Source: Oscillospiraceae bacterium (lineage in GTDB: Bacteria > Bacillota > Clostridia > Oscillospirales > CAG-272). Taken from it: a DNA stretch of 64,000 nucleotides. The position numbers and the translations under genes were made by a program. The stretch's first letter is position 1. Every line of letters begins with the position of its first letter. Below the pieces are notes generated by a model. That model saw only the letters and a list, made by a program, of their open reading frames with translations. It was not told the DNA's origin and made no database searches. Where the stretch lies: NCBI GenBank assembly GCA_015064785.1, contig SVRM01000004.1, positions 1-64,000 on the forward strand. Direction: 5' to 3'. Of this stretch, positions 10,801 through 21,510 are shown one piece after another.

Positions 10801-11156
10801 CATGCAGCGGGATTCCGACAAAAGAGGAGGTCCTTGCGGCGGCTGAGAACAGCATGGATCGTTCCGGGCTGTTTTTGGACGATGCCGATGTTTTGCAGGC
10901 CATGGAACACGGTCTCGGCGGCAAATACATTCCTGTCCGAATGAAAAAAGACGGTTCTCTGTACAAAGGTGCGCCGGTGGAATCGCTGGAAGCCTTCGGG
11001 CAGCTGATGCGCGATGTCGAGCAGACGGTTTCCGACATTGTGATGGAAATGAAGCGCGGCAACGCCGATGCCATTCCGATTTCCATAACCAATCCCGATA
11101 CGGGACGCGACCCGTGTTCGTACTGCGGAATGCGATTTGTGTGCAGGGGGAAGTAA
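7833..11156 (+). CDS. addB: Helicase-exonuclease AddAB, AddB subunit
   Basis: N-terminal GKSGCGKTHAV, VDYKTF nuclease motif, C-terminal CSYCGMRFVC Fe-S cysteines; directly upstream of addA. Confidence 0.88.
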   Translation: MMTLLLGKSGCGKTHAVTEEIGALLSGGASVILICPEQEAVIAERRTTARFSGVIPTFGLEILNFGRLPERVFREYGGLTDQLLSEGGRRLLMHRTLADVAPYLREYSRCVEDEAMIDKLLAAIAEFKMFCVPPAVLENAGNTLPAGYRRLSDKLADLSLIYAAYEALLHRAYHDPQDALTALDGVLDEHDGAFFAGKHVYLDGFNGFTAQQYRIIAHMLRRAEQVTVTLGCPADMDGEPDWMLRRIIETRRNLTRMAEGMHITVSISELTENRRSASAALRHLQKNLWTMGSTEPAEPGDDIALFACDNPFDEAEAIALDISRYIRAGGRYRDITVITRGTERYDGILDAALQTYGIPCDTAHRTQVTSKPFFRYLRYLFALAIYHMARADLIGLIKTGCSGMDDADAFLYENYITTWNLTGRRLTAEDAYTMHPRGYIEVFSEEDHRVLDAVNRVRQQILDTYAPFLEDIARPGQTMTDIAAQLYHFLCAQGMPEMLDRRAQREAAFGDLSSADETAQLWDVFVEALDTLVSIAGDMQGGASEFWRLFGMVISDLDIGTIPARADQVMIGDASLIRVDRAKAVYLIGAVDGMFPKTPEEDALLSDHEKSILAGLGIGLSEDSASKLQDELFHFWFAASAAEQRLVVTYPRADLTGKAYRPSSAVERIRVLFPSLIPTNPTHQPPEARMASFASAFEIMAYEKQSPLGRALWDYFTSQADQNPDLRRRLDALSQPLVQRTCRLNAQTLESLFGDTIAMTQSRLESYVLCHFAYFCGYVLKLQEPKRASFGTADIGSFIHDVLRGFMELYTTDENPARFADETVLNETLGALVGGYLETVCGVRWDAQQPTRVRHLFSRLQRSAAVIVRNLMHEFENSDFVPRDFELPVGGDDGRAIPALSIAAGDGTRIRLYGTIDRVDTYERDGVTYVRVVDYKTFVKRFSLDDVAAGINLQMLLYLFAVWKNGGVRYAGELRPAGILYTGASPTEVTCSGIPTKEEVLAAAENSMDRSGLFLDDADVLQAMEHGLGGKYIPVRMKKDGSLYKGAPVESLEAFGQLMRDVEQTVSDIVMEMKRGNADAIPISITNPDTGRDPCSYCGMRFVCRGK

Positions 11157-11159
11157 AAC

Positions 11160-14100
11160 ATGTATCAGTTAGATGAAAAATGGACCCCGGCACAGCGGGA
11201 TGCGATTGTGTCCCGCGGGGAAACACTGCTGGTTTCCGCGGCTGCCGGTTCCGGAAAAACCGCCGTTCTGACAGAGCGGATTTTATCCCGGGTACTGGAT
11301 GAAAATGATGCGCTCGATCTGTCGGCGGTGCTGGTTGTTACCTTTACCAAAGCTGCGGCAGCAGAGCTGAAGGCGCGCATCCGGGCGGCGCTGGAACGGG
11401 AGCTTGCGAAGGATCCCGGAAACCGCCGCCTGCATACACAACTGTTATCTGTCGGGCGTGCAAAAATTTGTACCATTGACAGCTTTTGTCTTGATCTGAT
11501 CCGCGCGCATTTTGATGATCTCGGATTGTCTCCGCGTGTGTCTGTGCCGACGAAGCGCAGGCAAAGCTGCTTGCCAAAACGGTGATGAATACGCTGATTG
11601 ATGATTATTTCGACGGCGGAATGGAAGATGATTCCTCTGCCATTGCCGATTTCGGCGCGTTCTGTGATTTGTTTGCATCATCCCGCAATGCGTCGGCGCT
11701 GGCAGAGGTGTTTCTGTCCATCCGCGAGACGCTGAACGGCTACACCGACGGTGTGGATTGGCTCTTACAGCAAAAAGCCTCCATGGATGCCGCCTGTGAC
11801 TGCGATTTTCTTTCTTCTGCTGCGGGGATGGCGCTGGTTGGAGATCTGCGGCTGTTCTGTCAGACCTGGGCACAGCGGTATGATTGTATGTGTACGTTTC
11901 TGTCTTCGGATGCGATCTATCAGAAAAATTACGGTGACTGCTTTGTCTATGAGCGGGACTGGATTCATACGCTGTCTCGTCTGTTGGATGACAACCCAAC
12001 CTATCGCACAATCACCGCTCATTTTGCCGCATTTTCCGCACCCGGACTCAAATCGGGTATCCGGGGGGATAAGAAAACCGAGGAGGTCATCCGGGCAAAG
12101 GCGCGGCATGATACCTTCAATGATCGGCGTTCTGACTATCAGACACGGTATTTTTCGGTCACAGAAGAGGAGCTTTCTGTACTCAACCGTGCGCAGGCGG
12201 AGATGATCGGAAAGCTGCATACATTCTTATGCGTTTACGAAGATCGTCTGGCGCGGGAGAAACAGCGACGCAGACAGCTCGATTTCGGCGATATGGGTCG
12301 GATGGCACTGCGCCTGCTGTGGGATGCGCAGGCAGATACACCGACCGATACGGCACGTGCCGAAGCAATGAAATATTCCGAGATTTATATCGATGAATAC
12401 CAGGATGTCAGCCCGGTACAGGATCGCATTTTCCGTGCCATTTCGCGTGAGGACAATCGCTTTATGGTCGGAGATGCCAAGCAGAGCATCTACGGCTTCC
12501 GCGGTGCATCGCCCGAATTGTTTCTCGGGTACCGTGCGGTGTTTGCTGAACATCCGGAGATGGGAAGAACGATCTTTTTGTCGGATAATTTCCGGTGTGA
12601 TGAGCAGATCATCGACGTATCCAATCTGGTGTTTTCCGTGCTGTTCGGATGCGGCGCATCGGCACTTCCGTACACGGCGGATGATGCTTTGCGGTATGCG
12701 AAAAAGCCGGAGGGAGAAGCTGCCCAGACTCAGGTGACGCTGGCGCTGTTCGGTACCGATCGGGAAGAGACGGAGGACGGTGAGGCGGAAAGAGATGCGG
12801 AGGAATCTGCGGATACGGCACATGACACGGAGGCAGAGTATGTCGCCGATACGGTGGTGCAGCTGCTCCGTGACAGTCGGAAGCGGAATGGGGAACGCAT
12901 TCGTCCGCGCGACATTGCCATACTGCTGCGCAGTACAAAATCGGATGCCGAGCCGATAGAGAAAGCGCTGGAAAAACGAGGCATTCCCAGCTTCAATAAC
13001 GTTTCCCGCCCGTTTTTTGAAAATGCAGAGGTGCTTTTGATGTACTGCCTTCTGGCGGTTATCGACAATCCGCAGAAGGATGTCTGTCTTGCGGGTGTAC
13101 TGAAAAGCCCGCTGTACCGTGTCACGCTGGACGAATTGATTTACATGCGGCGGACATATCCGGACGGAACACTGTATGATGCGCTGCGTGCCTTTACTGA
13201 GGAAACCGGATTTGCAAAGGGACATTATTTCCTGGAACGGCTGTCCTATTACAGGCATTTGTCCGAGGGTATGCCCGTCGATCGGTTTTTGTGGCTTTTA
13301 TATCAGGATACGGGCATTTTATCGTTGGTTTATGAAAAGGAAAAACATGAGCTGTTTTCCGATGCGCTTGACAGTACACAGATGCGCGCAAATCTGATGA
13401 TGTTTTATGAATATGCGCGGTCGTTTGAAAGCGGCGGTTTTCAGGGACTGTATCAGTTTGTCGCGTTCATTGCGTCTGTCATTGAAGAAAAGGCACAGAT
13501 GCCGCCGGTTTTGCTGTCCGGTGAGGATGCAGATGCGGTGCGCATTATGACCGTGCATCAGTCCAAAGGTCTGGAATTCCCGGTTTGTTTCCTGTGCGGA
13601 TGCGGCAAACGCTTCAATACAGCCGATCTGCGTGCCCCGGTACTGATGGATGCTGATGGCGGCATCGCCACGTACCTCGGTGACGAAAGCGGTCTTGCGC
13701 GGATCAATCATCCGATGCGCGAATGTGTGAAGGAAACCATTTCCCGCAAACAGAAGGAAGAGGAAATGCGTGTGCTGTATGTTGCACTGACGCGGGCAAG
13801 GGAACAGCTGTATCTCTGCGGCACCTGTAAATCTCCGCATGAATACGCCGACGGATTTGCATATGCGTCGGTTGACGATGTTGCAGCGGACGATCTTCTT
13901 TCGCAGAACACAACCCTTGCGTGGCTGATGACGGCATATGCCGCAAACAAAACCCGTGCGGTCCTGCCGCTTGCACTGCGCTTTCCGACCGGTGCGGTGA
14001 ATGCGGACGGAACTGCTGTGGAACCGGGCGCACAGACAGCCGGTGACAGCGGCGGGATCAGTTACCGCGCAGCAAAGGCACAGATTGACCGCGTTTTCTC

Positions 14101-14836
14101 CTTCGTTTATCCGGATGAGCATCTGGTGAACTTGCCGGCAAAGATGTCTGTCTCCGAGCTGCTCCGACTGAATGCCGATGCGCAGATGTCGGTTCCAGCC
14201 GATGCCGCAGACAGTACTGCTGAGATACAGCCGGAGAAGATCTACGCAAAGCCGCGTTTTTTGCAGACAGCAGAGGAATCCGGTGTCACAGCGGCGGAAC
14301 GCGGCACTGCGACGCATCAGTTTATGCAGTTCTGTGATTTTGGTGCACTGTCCGGCGCCGGTACAGTATCTGAGAGAATTGACGCGGAAATCAGGCGTTT
14401 GGCCGATGAACATTACCTGTCAGCGGAAACAGTATCGCGTATTGACCGGCGTGCACTGGCACAATTTCTCGGAAGCCGGCTGTTCACGCGGCTCCGGTAT
14501 GCAAAATCTGTACAGCGTGAGCTGCGGTTCAATTTGTTTGTTCCGGCGTCGGAGCTGCCCGGATATGACGGGGAAGCGGCTGAGATTCTTGTGCAGGGCA
14601 TCATTGACTGCTGTTACATAGATCCTTCCGACCGGATTGTGCTGATCGATTACAAAACCGACCATTTCTCCCGTTCCGTATGTGCCGACCGGGAACAGGT
14701 GGAGACGATTCTGACCGGGCGGTATGCCGACCAGCTTCGGTATTACCGTGCAGCCGCAGAGCAGCTGTACTGCCGTCCTGTGGCAGATGTTCGGATCTAT
14801 TCCTTTGCACTTGGCGACGATTTTTCAGTTTTCTGA
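11160..14836 (+). CDS. addA: Helicase-exonuclease AddAB, AddA subunit, interrupted by an apparent -1 frameshift near 11546
   Basis: ORF 11160-11585 (WTPAQRDAIVSRGETLLVSAAAGSGKTAVLTERI) continues in another frame as ORF 11582-14836 (UvrD helicase motifs YIDEYQDVSPVQ, IMTVHQSKGLEFPVCF; nuclease LIDYKTD). Confidence 0.88.
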
Positions 14837-14856
14837 TACAGAATCACAGAAATATA

Positions 14857-14885
14857 TTGCAATCTGTCAGGAAATCGTGTATAAT
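14857..14885 (+). promoter_or_regulatory. Sigma-A-type promoter for SBP gene
   Basis: TTGCAA (14857-14862) - 17 bp - TATAAT (14880-14885). Confidence 0.75.
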
Positions 14886-14926
14886 GTATAAAAACAACGG
14901 AAACATTTTGATTGGAGGATCTGAAG

Positions 14927-16414
14927 ATGAACAGAAAGCAATTCTCGGCAGCAGCACTTCTACTGGTAACGCTGCTTGGTGCGGCGGCATGTGGTTCGTT
15001 CGGTGACAGCGGTACTGTGACCGATGCGGTACAGCAGACGGCAGCAGCTACAGAAACAGAAACGGTAGATACCCGTCTTTATGACAGCGTTCCCGAAAAC
15101 GATTTTGGCGGAAAAACATTTGATATTCTGACCGCCGGCAACTGGAACAACACCTGGACGGAGATTTACGACTTCCAGGCGGAGGAGGAAAACGGTGAGC
15201 CGATCAACGACGCTGTTTTCAAGCGCAACCTTGCCATCGAAGAACGCTTCAATGTCGATATTGTTGAGATCAACAACATGGGCAATGAGGTTGGCGGTAC
15301 CGGCAAAGGCGCGAAGTTCATCGAAAAGAGCGTCATGGCATCCGATCTTGCCTATGATGCATCGCTGATGGGCGCATACGACGTTTCCACGCTGTCTTAC
15401 AATAACTATCTGCTTGATCTGGCATCTGAGGTGCCGCATATCGACCTTTCCCAGCCTTGGTGGGATCAGAAGGCAAACAGCGATCTTGCAATGCGCGGCA
15501 GAATGTATTACACGACCGGTGATATTTCCACCATCGACAACGACTGTACCTTCTGTATGCTGTTCAACAAGAATCTTCTGAATACCTACGATATGGAGGA
15601 TCCGTATCAGCTCGTCCGCGATGGAAAATGGACGCTGGACAAGTTCATCGAAATGGCATCGCAGGTGTCAAGTGACCTCAACGGTGACTCCAAGTACGAT
15701 GAAAATGACCTTTACGGCTTCTGTATCTGGCAGGACTCCATGATGGGTATGGTCAATGCGGCAGGTGAAAAATTCTGTACGATCAACGAAAAGGGTGAGC
15801 TTGAGCTGACCCTGAACAACGAGCGTACACAGGATATGATTAACCGGTACATGGAGCTTGCGTTCGACCGCACCATCTCATTCTCGATTTACCATTCCGG
15901 CGACTTGATTGAGACGATGTTTGCAAACGACCAGGTGCTGTTCTACTCGCGTTACCTCTGTATCATCAAGAAGTATCGTGATATGGATACCGACTTCGGT
16001 GTTCTGCCGTATCCCAAGTTTGATGAAGCACAGGAGGAATACTATCACACAGTTGCGCCTTACGGCTGTTCATTTATCTGTGTTCCTGCTGTGGTTGAAG
16101 ATGTCGAGATGACCGGTTCTGTGCTGGAAGCCATGGCATGTGAGTCGATGTATACTGTAACGCCGGCGTATTATGACATTACGCTGGAAGGCAAGCAGTT
16201 GCGTGACGACGAATCTGCCGAGATGCTCGATATCATCCTTGGCAGCCGTGTCTTTGACCTCGGTCAGTTCTATCAGGTCGGTACGCTGAATGAGCAGATC
16301 ATGAACCTGTTCCGCAACAATAAGAAAGAATTCGTTTCCATGTGTGAAAGGTTCGCAAAGAAAGCGACCAGTGATCTTACCAAGATCAATGACGCATTTG
16401 CGGCAATGGAATAA
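14927..16414 (+). CDS. Extracellular solute-binding lipoprotein
   Basis: Lipobox LLGAAACGS; FKRNLAIEERFNVDI; SD ggagg upstream of ATG 14927. Confidence 0.87.
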   Translation: MNRKQFSAAALLLVTLLGAAACGSFGDSGTVTDAVQQTAAATETETVDTRLYDSVPENDFGGKTFDILTAGNWNNTWTEIYDFQAEEENGEPINDAVFKRNLAIEERFNVDIVEINNMGNEVGGTGKGAKFIEKSVMASDLAYDASLMGAYDVSTLSYNNYLLDLASEVPHIDLSQPWWDQKANSDLAMRGRMYYTTGDISTIDNDCTFCMLFNKNLLNTYDMEDPYQLVRDGKWTLDKFIEMASQVSSDLNGDSKYDENDLYGFCIWQDSMMGMVNAAGEKFCTINEKGELELTLNNERTQDMINRYMELAFDRTISFSIYHSGDLIETMFANDQVLFYSRYLCIIKKYRDMDTDFGVLPYPKFDEAQEEYYHTVAPYGCSFICVPAVVEDVEMTGSVLEAMACESMYTVTPAYYDITLEGKQLRDDESAEMLDIILGSRVFDLGQFYQVGTLNEQIMNLFRNNKKEFVSMCERFAKKATSDLTKINDAFAAME

Positions 16415-16430
16415 AGCCCAATAACAGAAG

Positions 16431-16468
16431 CGAGGTGCTGCAAGCGTATGCAGCACCTCGGTTGTTTT
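16431..16468 (+). terminator. Intrinsic terminator after SBP gene
   Basis: Perfect 11-bp stem cgaggtgctgc/gcagcacctcg, then gttgtttt. Confidence 0.8.
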
Positions 16469-16914
16469 CAGGATTCGTTTTTGGGTTTTGTTGCGGACAG
16501 TGCGCGTCTGCACGGATCACAGGTACCGTACAGGACAGTTTTGGCATAATCGACAGTGAAGTTGTGCTTGGCACCGAGGTGCGCGGTCAGCTCATCCAGA
16601 TGATCGCAGTCCACATGGTACAAGATCCCGCAGACAAGGCACTTCAGATGAAAATGAGCGTGACACAATTCTCCGCCGCCCTCAGCATACTGATAACAGG
16701 CGCTCATGCCGGGTGTCAGCGTAAAGCGGCGGATGGTGCCCGATTCCTCAAGTTTGTCCAGCGCCCGGTAGACCGTAGATTTACCGATGGCAATGCCTTT
16801 GGCATGAAGTGCGTCACAAAGCTCATCCGCCGTGAAATGTGCATGGGGATGTGCCCTGAAATGCTGTAAGATTGCTGTCCGCTGTCGGGTACGGTAGCCT
16901 CCCGATTCGCTCAT
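16468..16914 (-). CDS. Fur-family transcriptional regulator (Fur/Zur/PerR subtype not resolved)
   Basis: Winged helix TRQRTAILQHF, KSTVYRALDKLEESG, CHAHFHLKCLVC, CDPC. Confidence 0.9.
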   Translation of the reverse strand: MSESGGYRTRQRTAILQHFRAHPHAHFTADELCDALHAKGIAIGKSTVYRALDKLEESGTIRRFTLTPGMSACYQYAEGGGELCHAHFHLKCLVCGILYHVDCDHLDELTAHLGAKHNFTVDYAKTVLYGTCDPCRRALSATKPKNES

Positions 16915-17408
16915 CGTTCTCTGACCACTCCGTGGACATCAATATCAACGACGAGCCATTCGGTTTCGATGTTGAGCGATCGGACCAGAAGGCTGGTGCC
17001 GCATCCGATATAATCGGTGCCGCCGATCATGAAACCTTCGTCGGAAGACAGTCCTTCCACTTCAATCGTACACATGACGTCGGTGCGGTCGATATATTCG
17101 GTGGTTGCAATGGTACCGTCCATACGGGGTGTGCGGATTTTTGCGGGCTTGGTTTCAAATGCCTTGAGGACACCGACTTTTTCGCCGTTCCGCTGGCTGT
17201 AAAATTCATCGCCGACAACCAGATGATCCACATTGTCCTTGAGCAGACCGCGGATCATGACGGTTACCGTTGCGGTATCTGTGCTTTCAACAAAGTCTTC
17301 CTTCAGATTGTGACGGACGAAGATGCCGATGATGCACGCGAGAACGGTGACGATCAGCACAAAGTCGATGATATTGAAGCGATGGGTTTTCTGTGTATTC
17401 TTTTTCAT
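16911..17408 (-). CDS. DUF4330-like single-TM protein
   Basis: N-terminal FNIIDFVLIVTVLACIIGIFV TM; similar layout to next upstream gene; SD aaggagg. Confidence 0.65.
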   Translation of the reverse strand: MKKNTQKTHRFNIIDFVLIVTVLACIIGIFVRHNLKEDFVESTDTATVTVMIRGLLKDNVDHLVVGDEFYSQRNGEKVGVLKAFETKPAKIRTPRMDGTIATTEYIDRTDVMCTIEVEGLSSDEGFMIGGTDYIGCGTSLLVRSLNIETEWLVVDIDVHGVVRER

Positions 17409-17418
17409 GCTGTCCTCC

Positions 17419-17913
17419 TTAATCTGCGGGAATTTCCCGGACATTGGTTACAAAGCCGAACCCGACAAAGTACGGGAGACGGAAATGGACTTCGGCACCG
17501 ACGGAAATACGGACATGACCGATGATATACGAGGATTCGGTTTTGACCGCGTCGACACGGAAGGTGAATGCGGCATTGTAGATATCGTCATATTCTGCGT
17601 GTACGGTACGCTCTTCCTCATAATGGAATGCATCGTAGAATGCGTTTTTCTTATCAACAGAGACAACCTCACCGATGTCGTTGAGCCAGATGTTGCTGAG
17701 TACGGTCTGACCTTCTTCGGTACGGATCTGCATTTCTTCGGGCAGATCCTTGACAAGGACCGTATATTCAATGGTGGTGCGCGGCTCTTCCAGATTGTTT
17801 CTGCTGTAAATAAAGAGTGCCGCTGCGGCGCCGATGATCAGAACAGCAAGAACGATGAGCAGAATATCAAAAAAATTCAGCTTGAACGGTCTCTTTGTGG
17901 TTTGCGTATTCAT
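17419..17913 (-). CDS. DUF4330-like single-TM protein
   Basis: FKLNFFDILLIVLAVLIIGAAAALFIYSR; VLVKDLPEEMQ. Confidence 0.65.
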   Translation of the reverse strand: MNTQTTKRPFKLNFFDILLIVLAVLIIGAAAALFIYSRNNLEEPRTTIEYTVLVKDLPEEMQIRTEEGQTVLSNIWLNDIGEVVSVDKKNAFYDAFHYEEERTVHAEYDDIYNAAFTFRVDAVKTESSYIIGHVRISVGAEVHFRLPYFVGFGFVTNVREIPAD

Positions 17914-19925
17914 TTCGTTTCCTCTCCTTGTGCGGTAGTATTTTGATCGGATACAGGCTGCTTTGCTGCCCGCAGTTTCGGTGTCAGCTCCAGTTCTGCG
18001 GCTTGTGCGGCATGTTGTTCGGCTTTGCCAAGATCATCGCGGTTTTCTGCCAGCGCGGCTCTGGCTGTTGCAACCGTCAGTCCGACGAGCAGCCAGAAAA
18101 TGAGATAAACGCGATAATTATACCAGATATAATCGGTCATACCCTGGGCCAGAACTGCCAGCAATCCACAGAACAGTGCTGCACAGAACAGACGCGGCTT
18201 CAGCGGCAGGGGTTTTGCGTAAAACGTGAAGTTATGACGGACAAAGGTGAACAGGAAGACAATAAACAGAATCAGCCCGAGAATACCGGTTTCCACGAAA
18301 ATTTGCAGATACAGATTGTGGCTGTGCGGTGCGGATTCAATGCCGGACAGGGAATAACGCGGATAAATTTCACCGAAGACCTCGACACCGACGCCGATAC
18401 CGCCGAGGAAATGATCGCGCATCATTCTGAGTGTACCTTCCCAGATATTGACACGGTAAGAGGTGGAGGTGTCTCCGAGATTACCGATGGACAGGAAGCG
18501 GTTGAGAACCGACTGCGGCAGAACAAACGGCAGAAACGGTACCGCAAAGATACCAAACAGACCGGCAACGAGGAACTTCTTGGAATACATCAGAAGGAAC
18601 AGCATCATGGCGATCAGAATGCCAAGCCATGCGCCGCGTGACCAGGTGAAGATCAGACAGGCGCCGATGGAACCGCCGGCAAACAGGAACAGAAGCCGCT
18701 GTGATGCGTTTTTCGCAGTGAAAAAGCCGGCTGCGGCAACGGGAAGCACCATAATCAGGTATTCCGCAAGCACGTTGGGGTTTTCAAAGGTGGAGACGAC
18801 ACGTCCGGAAATGTCACCGAACATGGCAGTGTCCTGCCAGGTGGTATTGGCAGAGACAAAGAAGTTTTGATAAATACCGTACAGTGCAACGAGAACCGAC
18901 GAGGAGAGTACGGCGAAGTAGCAGCGGATGACCCAGTCAGTCGAGCGGATCAGGTTGACGACCAGGAAATATCCGCACATAAAGCAGATGAAAACAAGAA
19001 TGGGGAAGAGCGAGTCCGCCGGTGATGCGGAAAACAAACCGGCGCAGAAGAAGACGATTCCGAACAGCAGAACGGAGATATCCATCCATTCCATCCGGAT
19101 GACACGCTTTCCGCGGAAATACTTCAAAAAGAAGCTGAAGAGCAGGAACATCATGGCAGCAACGAGTACCATGGTCGGAAGGAACGGTGCGGCAAACAGA
19201 ACCGCAACGATACCGAACTCCGGAATCTTATAGACCATCAGCGCGGCAATCAGCGCAAACAGACCGATGACAATCCATATCGGATCGATAACCAAAGTCA
19301 GAACGCCGAGGCATGTTCCGATGAGTGCGGCTGCCCATGTTTTTCCGCGTGTTTTCGGCAGAGCGCGGAAATATTCCGCATCGGCGCCGGCAACGGTAAA
19401 CAGAAGGAATGAGAGCAGGGTGCTTTTGCACAGGGCATCGGACAGGTGCGCATTCGAGGCAACCAGGCAAATACCGATGAGCAGGAAAGCACCGGAAAGA
19501 ACGAGGTTCCCGAGCGGCGGTTCGGTTTCGGCTGCGATGCGCAGAACATAGGCGATGCTGGAAAACAGGCTGAAGAACAGGACGGCCAGACCGTAGGTTC
19601 CCAGCGACATGCCGGCGAGCCGGTCGAGGAGACTGCGGATCAGATGCAGGCATACACTGTTGTCAAACTGCCCGGCGACAAAGAAGCGAAGCGGACGCAG
19701 TACTCTGTCTGACAGCGACAGCTTTTTCTGCATGGCGGCAAACAGACCGTGATGCATGGCAGCGTTGGACCTGTCATAACCGCTGAGGAACTGTCCGATG
19801 GCGCTTTCACGCACACTCTGATACAGAAAGGTCGCAATTCTGTAGAACAGCGGCAGAATCAGACTGTGTGAGACGAGCGTTGAAAACGACGGACGTTTTT
19901 TTTGTTTGTTTTTCAATCGGTTCAA
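17910..19925 (-). CDS. O-antigen ligase/polymerase family membrane protein
   Basis: Polytopic; FTWSRGAWLGILIAM, GIESAPHSHNLYLQIFVETGILGLILF motif. Confidence 0.85.
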   Translation of the reverse strand: MNRLKNKQKKRPSFSTLVSHSLILPLFYRIATFLYQSVRESAIGQFLSGYDRSNAAMHHGLFAAMQKKLSLSDRVLRPLRFFVAGQFDNSVCLHLIRSLLDRLAGMSLGTYGLAVLFFSLFSSIAYVLRIAAETEPPLGNLVLSGAFLLIGICLVASNAHLSDALCKSTLLSFLLFTVAGADAEYFRALPKTRGKTWAAALIGTCLGVLTLVIDPIWIVIGLFALIAALMVYKIPEFGIVAVLFAAPFLPTMVLVAAMMFLLFSFFLKYFRGKRVIRMEWMDISVLLFGIVFFCAGLFSASPADSLFPILVFICFMCGYFLVVNLIRSTDWVIRCYFAVLSSSVLVALYGIYQNFFVSANTTWQDTAMFGDISGRVVSTFENPNVLAEYLIMVLPVAAAGFFTAKNASQRLLFLFAGGSIGACLIFTWSRGAWLGILIAMMLFLLMYSKKFLVAGLFGIFAVPFLPFVLPQSVLNRFLSIGNLGDTSTSYRVNIWEGTLRMMRDHFLGGIGVGVEVFGEIYPRYSLSGIESAPHSHNLYLQIFVETGILGLILFIVFLFTFVRHNFTFYAKPLPLKPRLFCAALFCGLLAVLAQGMTDYIWYNYRVYLIFWLLVGLTVATARAALAENRDDLGKAEQHAAQAAELELTPKLRAAKQPVSDQNTTAQGEETK

Positions 19926-19947
19926 CTCCTTTTTTGGGAATGGAATA

Positions 19948-21510
19948 TCAGGTAAAGCGGACGCGCAGCAGTTTCAGACCTGCCAGATACAGCGCGGCTG
20001 CTGGTGCAAATGTCACGGCACAAACGGTCAGATTTGTCAGGAATGACGGTGTGACGCTGCCGTCGGACAAAATAGCATGGATGCAGAACATGACGCCGTA
20101 TGCGGCGGCAGACAAAAGAAGCAGCTTCGCAGCGTTGGCAAAGAAGGTGCGGCTGCATACCTCGGGTGAAGCACGGAGAAGTGCCGCAAACAGCACCAGT
20201 GCGCAGACCCACAGACCGAGCGTATTGCCGACGGCGATGGTACCAACACCGAGCGTGTCACCGCAGAGACGCACCAGCAGCGCTGTGGAAATCACGTTGA
20301 CGGCGGCACCGGAGAGGGATGCGGTCATCGGTGTTCTGGTCGACATTTTCGCATACATAATGCGTGAGAGGATTTCCGTCAGACAGAACGCCGGCATACC
20401 GAGCGCAAGAGAAACAAGTGTCTGTGCGGTAAGGCGTGTGTCCTCTGCGGTGAACGCACCGCGGAAGTATATCAGCGCGGTTCCCTCCTGTGACAGCACC
20501 AGAACTGCCGCCATAATCGGCAGAACAATGGCAAGTGCGGACAGGATACCGGCGCGTGCGGTTGACGAGAAGGCACTGCGGTCACCGGTGACATTATGCC
20601 GGGAAAGCCGCGGGAACATGAAATTGCAGATACCGTAGGTCAGAATGCCGGTCAGAATGTTGTTGATGTTGATGGCGTATTCAAAGACGGAAAGTGCGCC
20701 TGGGACCGTCAGCTGTGCCGCAAAATGGGTACCGGTCAGCATTCCGATGGGCGCAAGCCACGAACCGATCATGATCGGCGGTGTCATCTTCAGCGCCTGT
20801 CTGAGTGCCGGATTGCGAAAATCCAATACCGCGCGGAACGGGAAGTGCATCCGCAGCAGCGGAACCAGCAGCGTGAAGAACTGCAATGCCCATGCAATCA
20901 GATATGCCACGGCAAGTCCGTAGATGCCTGCGTCCCCGAGTGGTTCATTGATGAACAAAAAGTACAGGATGACACCCGCATTGGAAATTGCGGAGATCAT
21001 CGACGGCAGGAAAAACTGTTCTTTGGATTGCAGAATACCGACCAGCGTATAAGCCGCACCGGTGAACAGGATCATCGGGAACAGAATGCGCAGCAATGAG
21101 ACGGCAAGGGCAGAGGTCTGCGAATCCAGTCCGGGAGCAATCACACAAAGGAGCGGCCGCGCAAAAATCATGCCGAGGATGGCAAGAATTCCGGTCAGGA
21201 GCAGAATAAAATTCAGAAAAATACAGGCAAAAGTATCGGCGTCGTGTTCGGCTGCGGCTTTGTCCTCGCGGTCGGCAAAACTGTTGTAGACCGGAATAAA
21301 GCAGCCGAGAATGGCCGCGGAAAACAGCAGGTCAAAGAACGACAGCGGAATGCGTGATGCGGCGGAAAACGCATTTGCCTGCCAGCCGGTGCTGTAAACC
21401 GATGCCATGAACATGGAACGCACCATGCCCAGACCCTTGGACAGGATCATTGCCGCAACCATCGATAGAACCGTCAGAACCGCGTTCTTTTTTGTATCCG
21501 GGCGGCTCAT
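19948..21510 (-). CDS. murJ: Lipid II flippase MurJ (MviN family)
   Basis: SKGLGMVRSMFMASVYSTGWQANAFSAASRIPLSFFDLLFSAAILGCFIPVY. Confidence 0.88.
   Translation of the reverse strand: MSRPDTKKNAVLTVLSMVAAMILSKGLGMVRSMFMASVYSTGWQANAFSAASRIPLSFFDLLFSAAILGCFIPVYNSFADREDKAAAEHDADTFACIFLNFILLLTGILAILGMIFARPLLCVIAPGLDSQTSALAVSLLRILFPMILFTGAAYTLVGILQSKEQFFLPSMISAISNAGVILYFLFINEPLGDAGIYGLAVAYLIAWALQFFTLLVPLLRMHFPFRAVLDFRNPALRQALKMTPPIMIGSWLAPIGMLTGTHFAAQLTVPGALSVFEYAININNILTGILTYGICNFMFPRLSRHNVTGDRSAFSSTARAGILSALAIVLPIMAAVLVLSQEGTALIYFRGAFTAEDTRLTAQTLVSLALGMPAFCLTEILSRIMYAKMSTRTPMTASLSGAAVNVISTALLVRLCGDTLGVGTIAVGNTLGLWVCALVLFAALLRASPEVCSRTFFANAAKLLLLSAAAYGVMFCIHAILSDGSVTPSFLTNLTVCAVTFAPAAALYLAGLKLLRVRFT

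Noticed and set aside
11582-14836. Second addA ORF as an independent gene starting at GTG/ATG 11582
   Set aside because: AddA-like residues (ADEAQAKLLAKTV) continue upstream of that start in the same frame and no SD precedes it; a frameshifted single gene explains it better.
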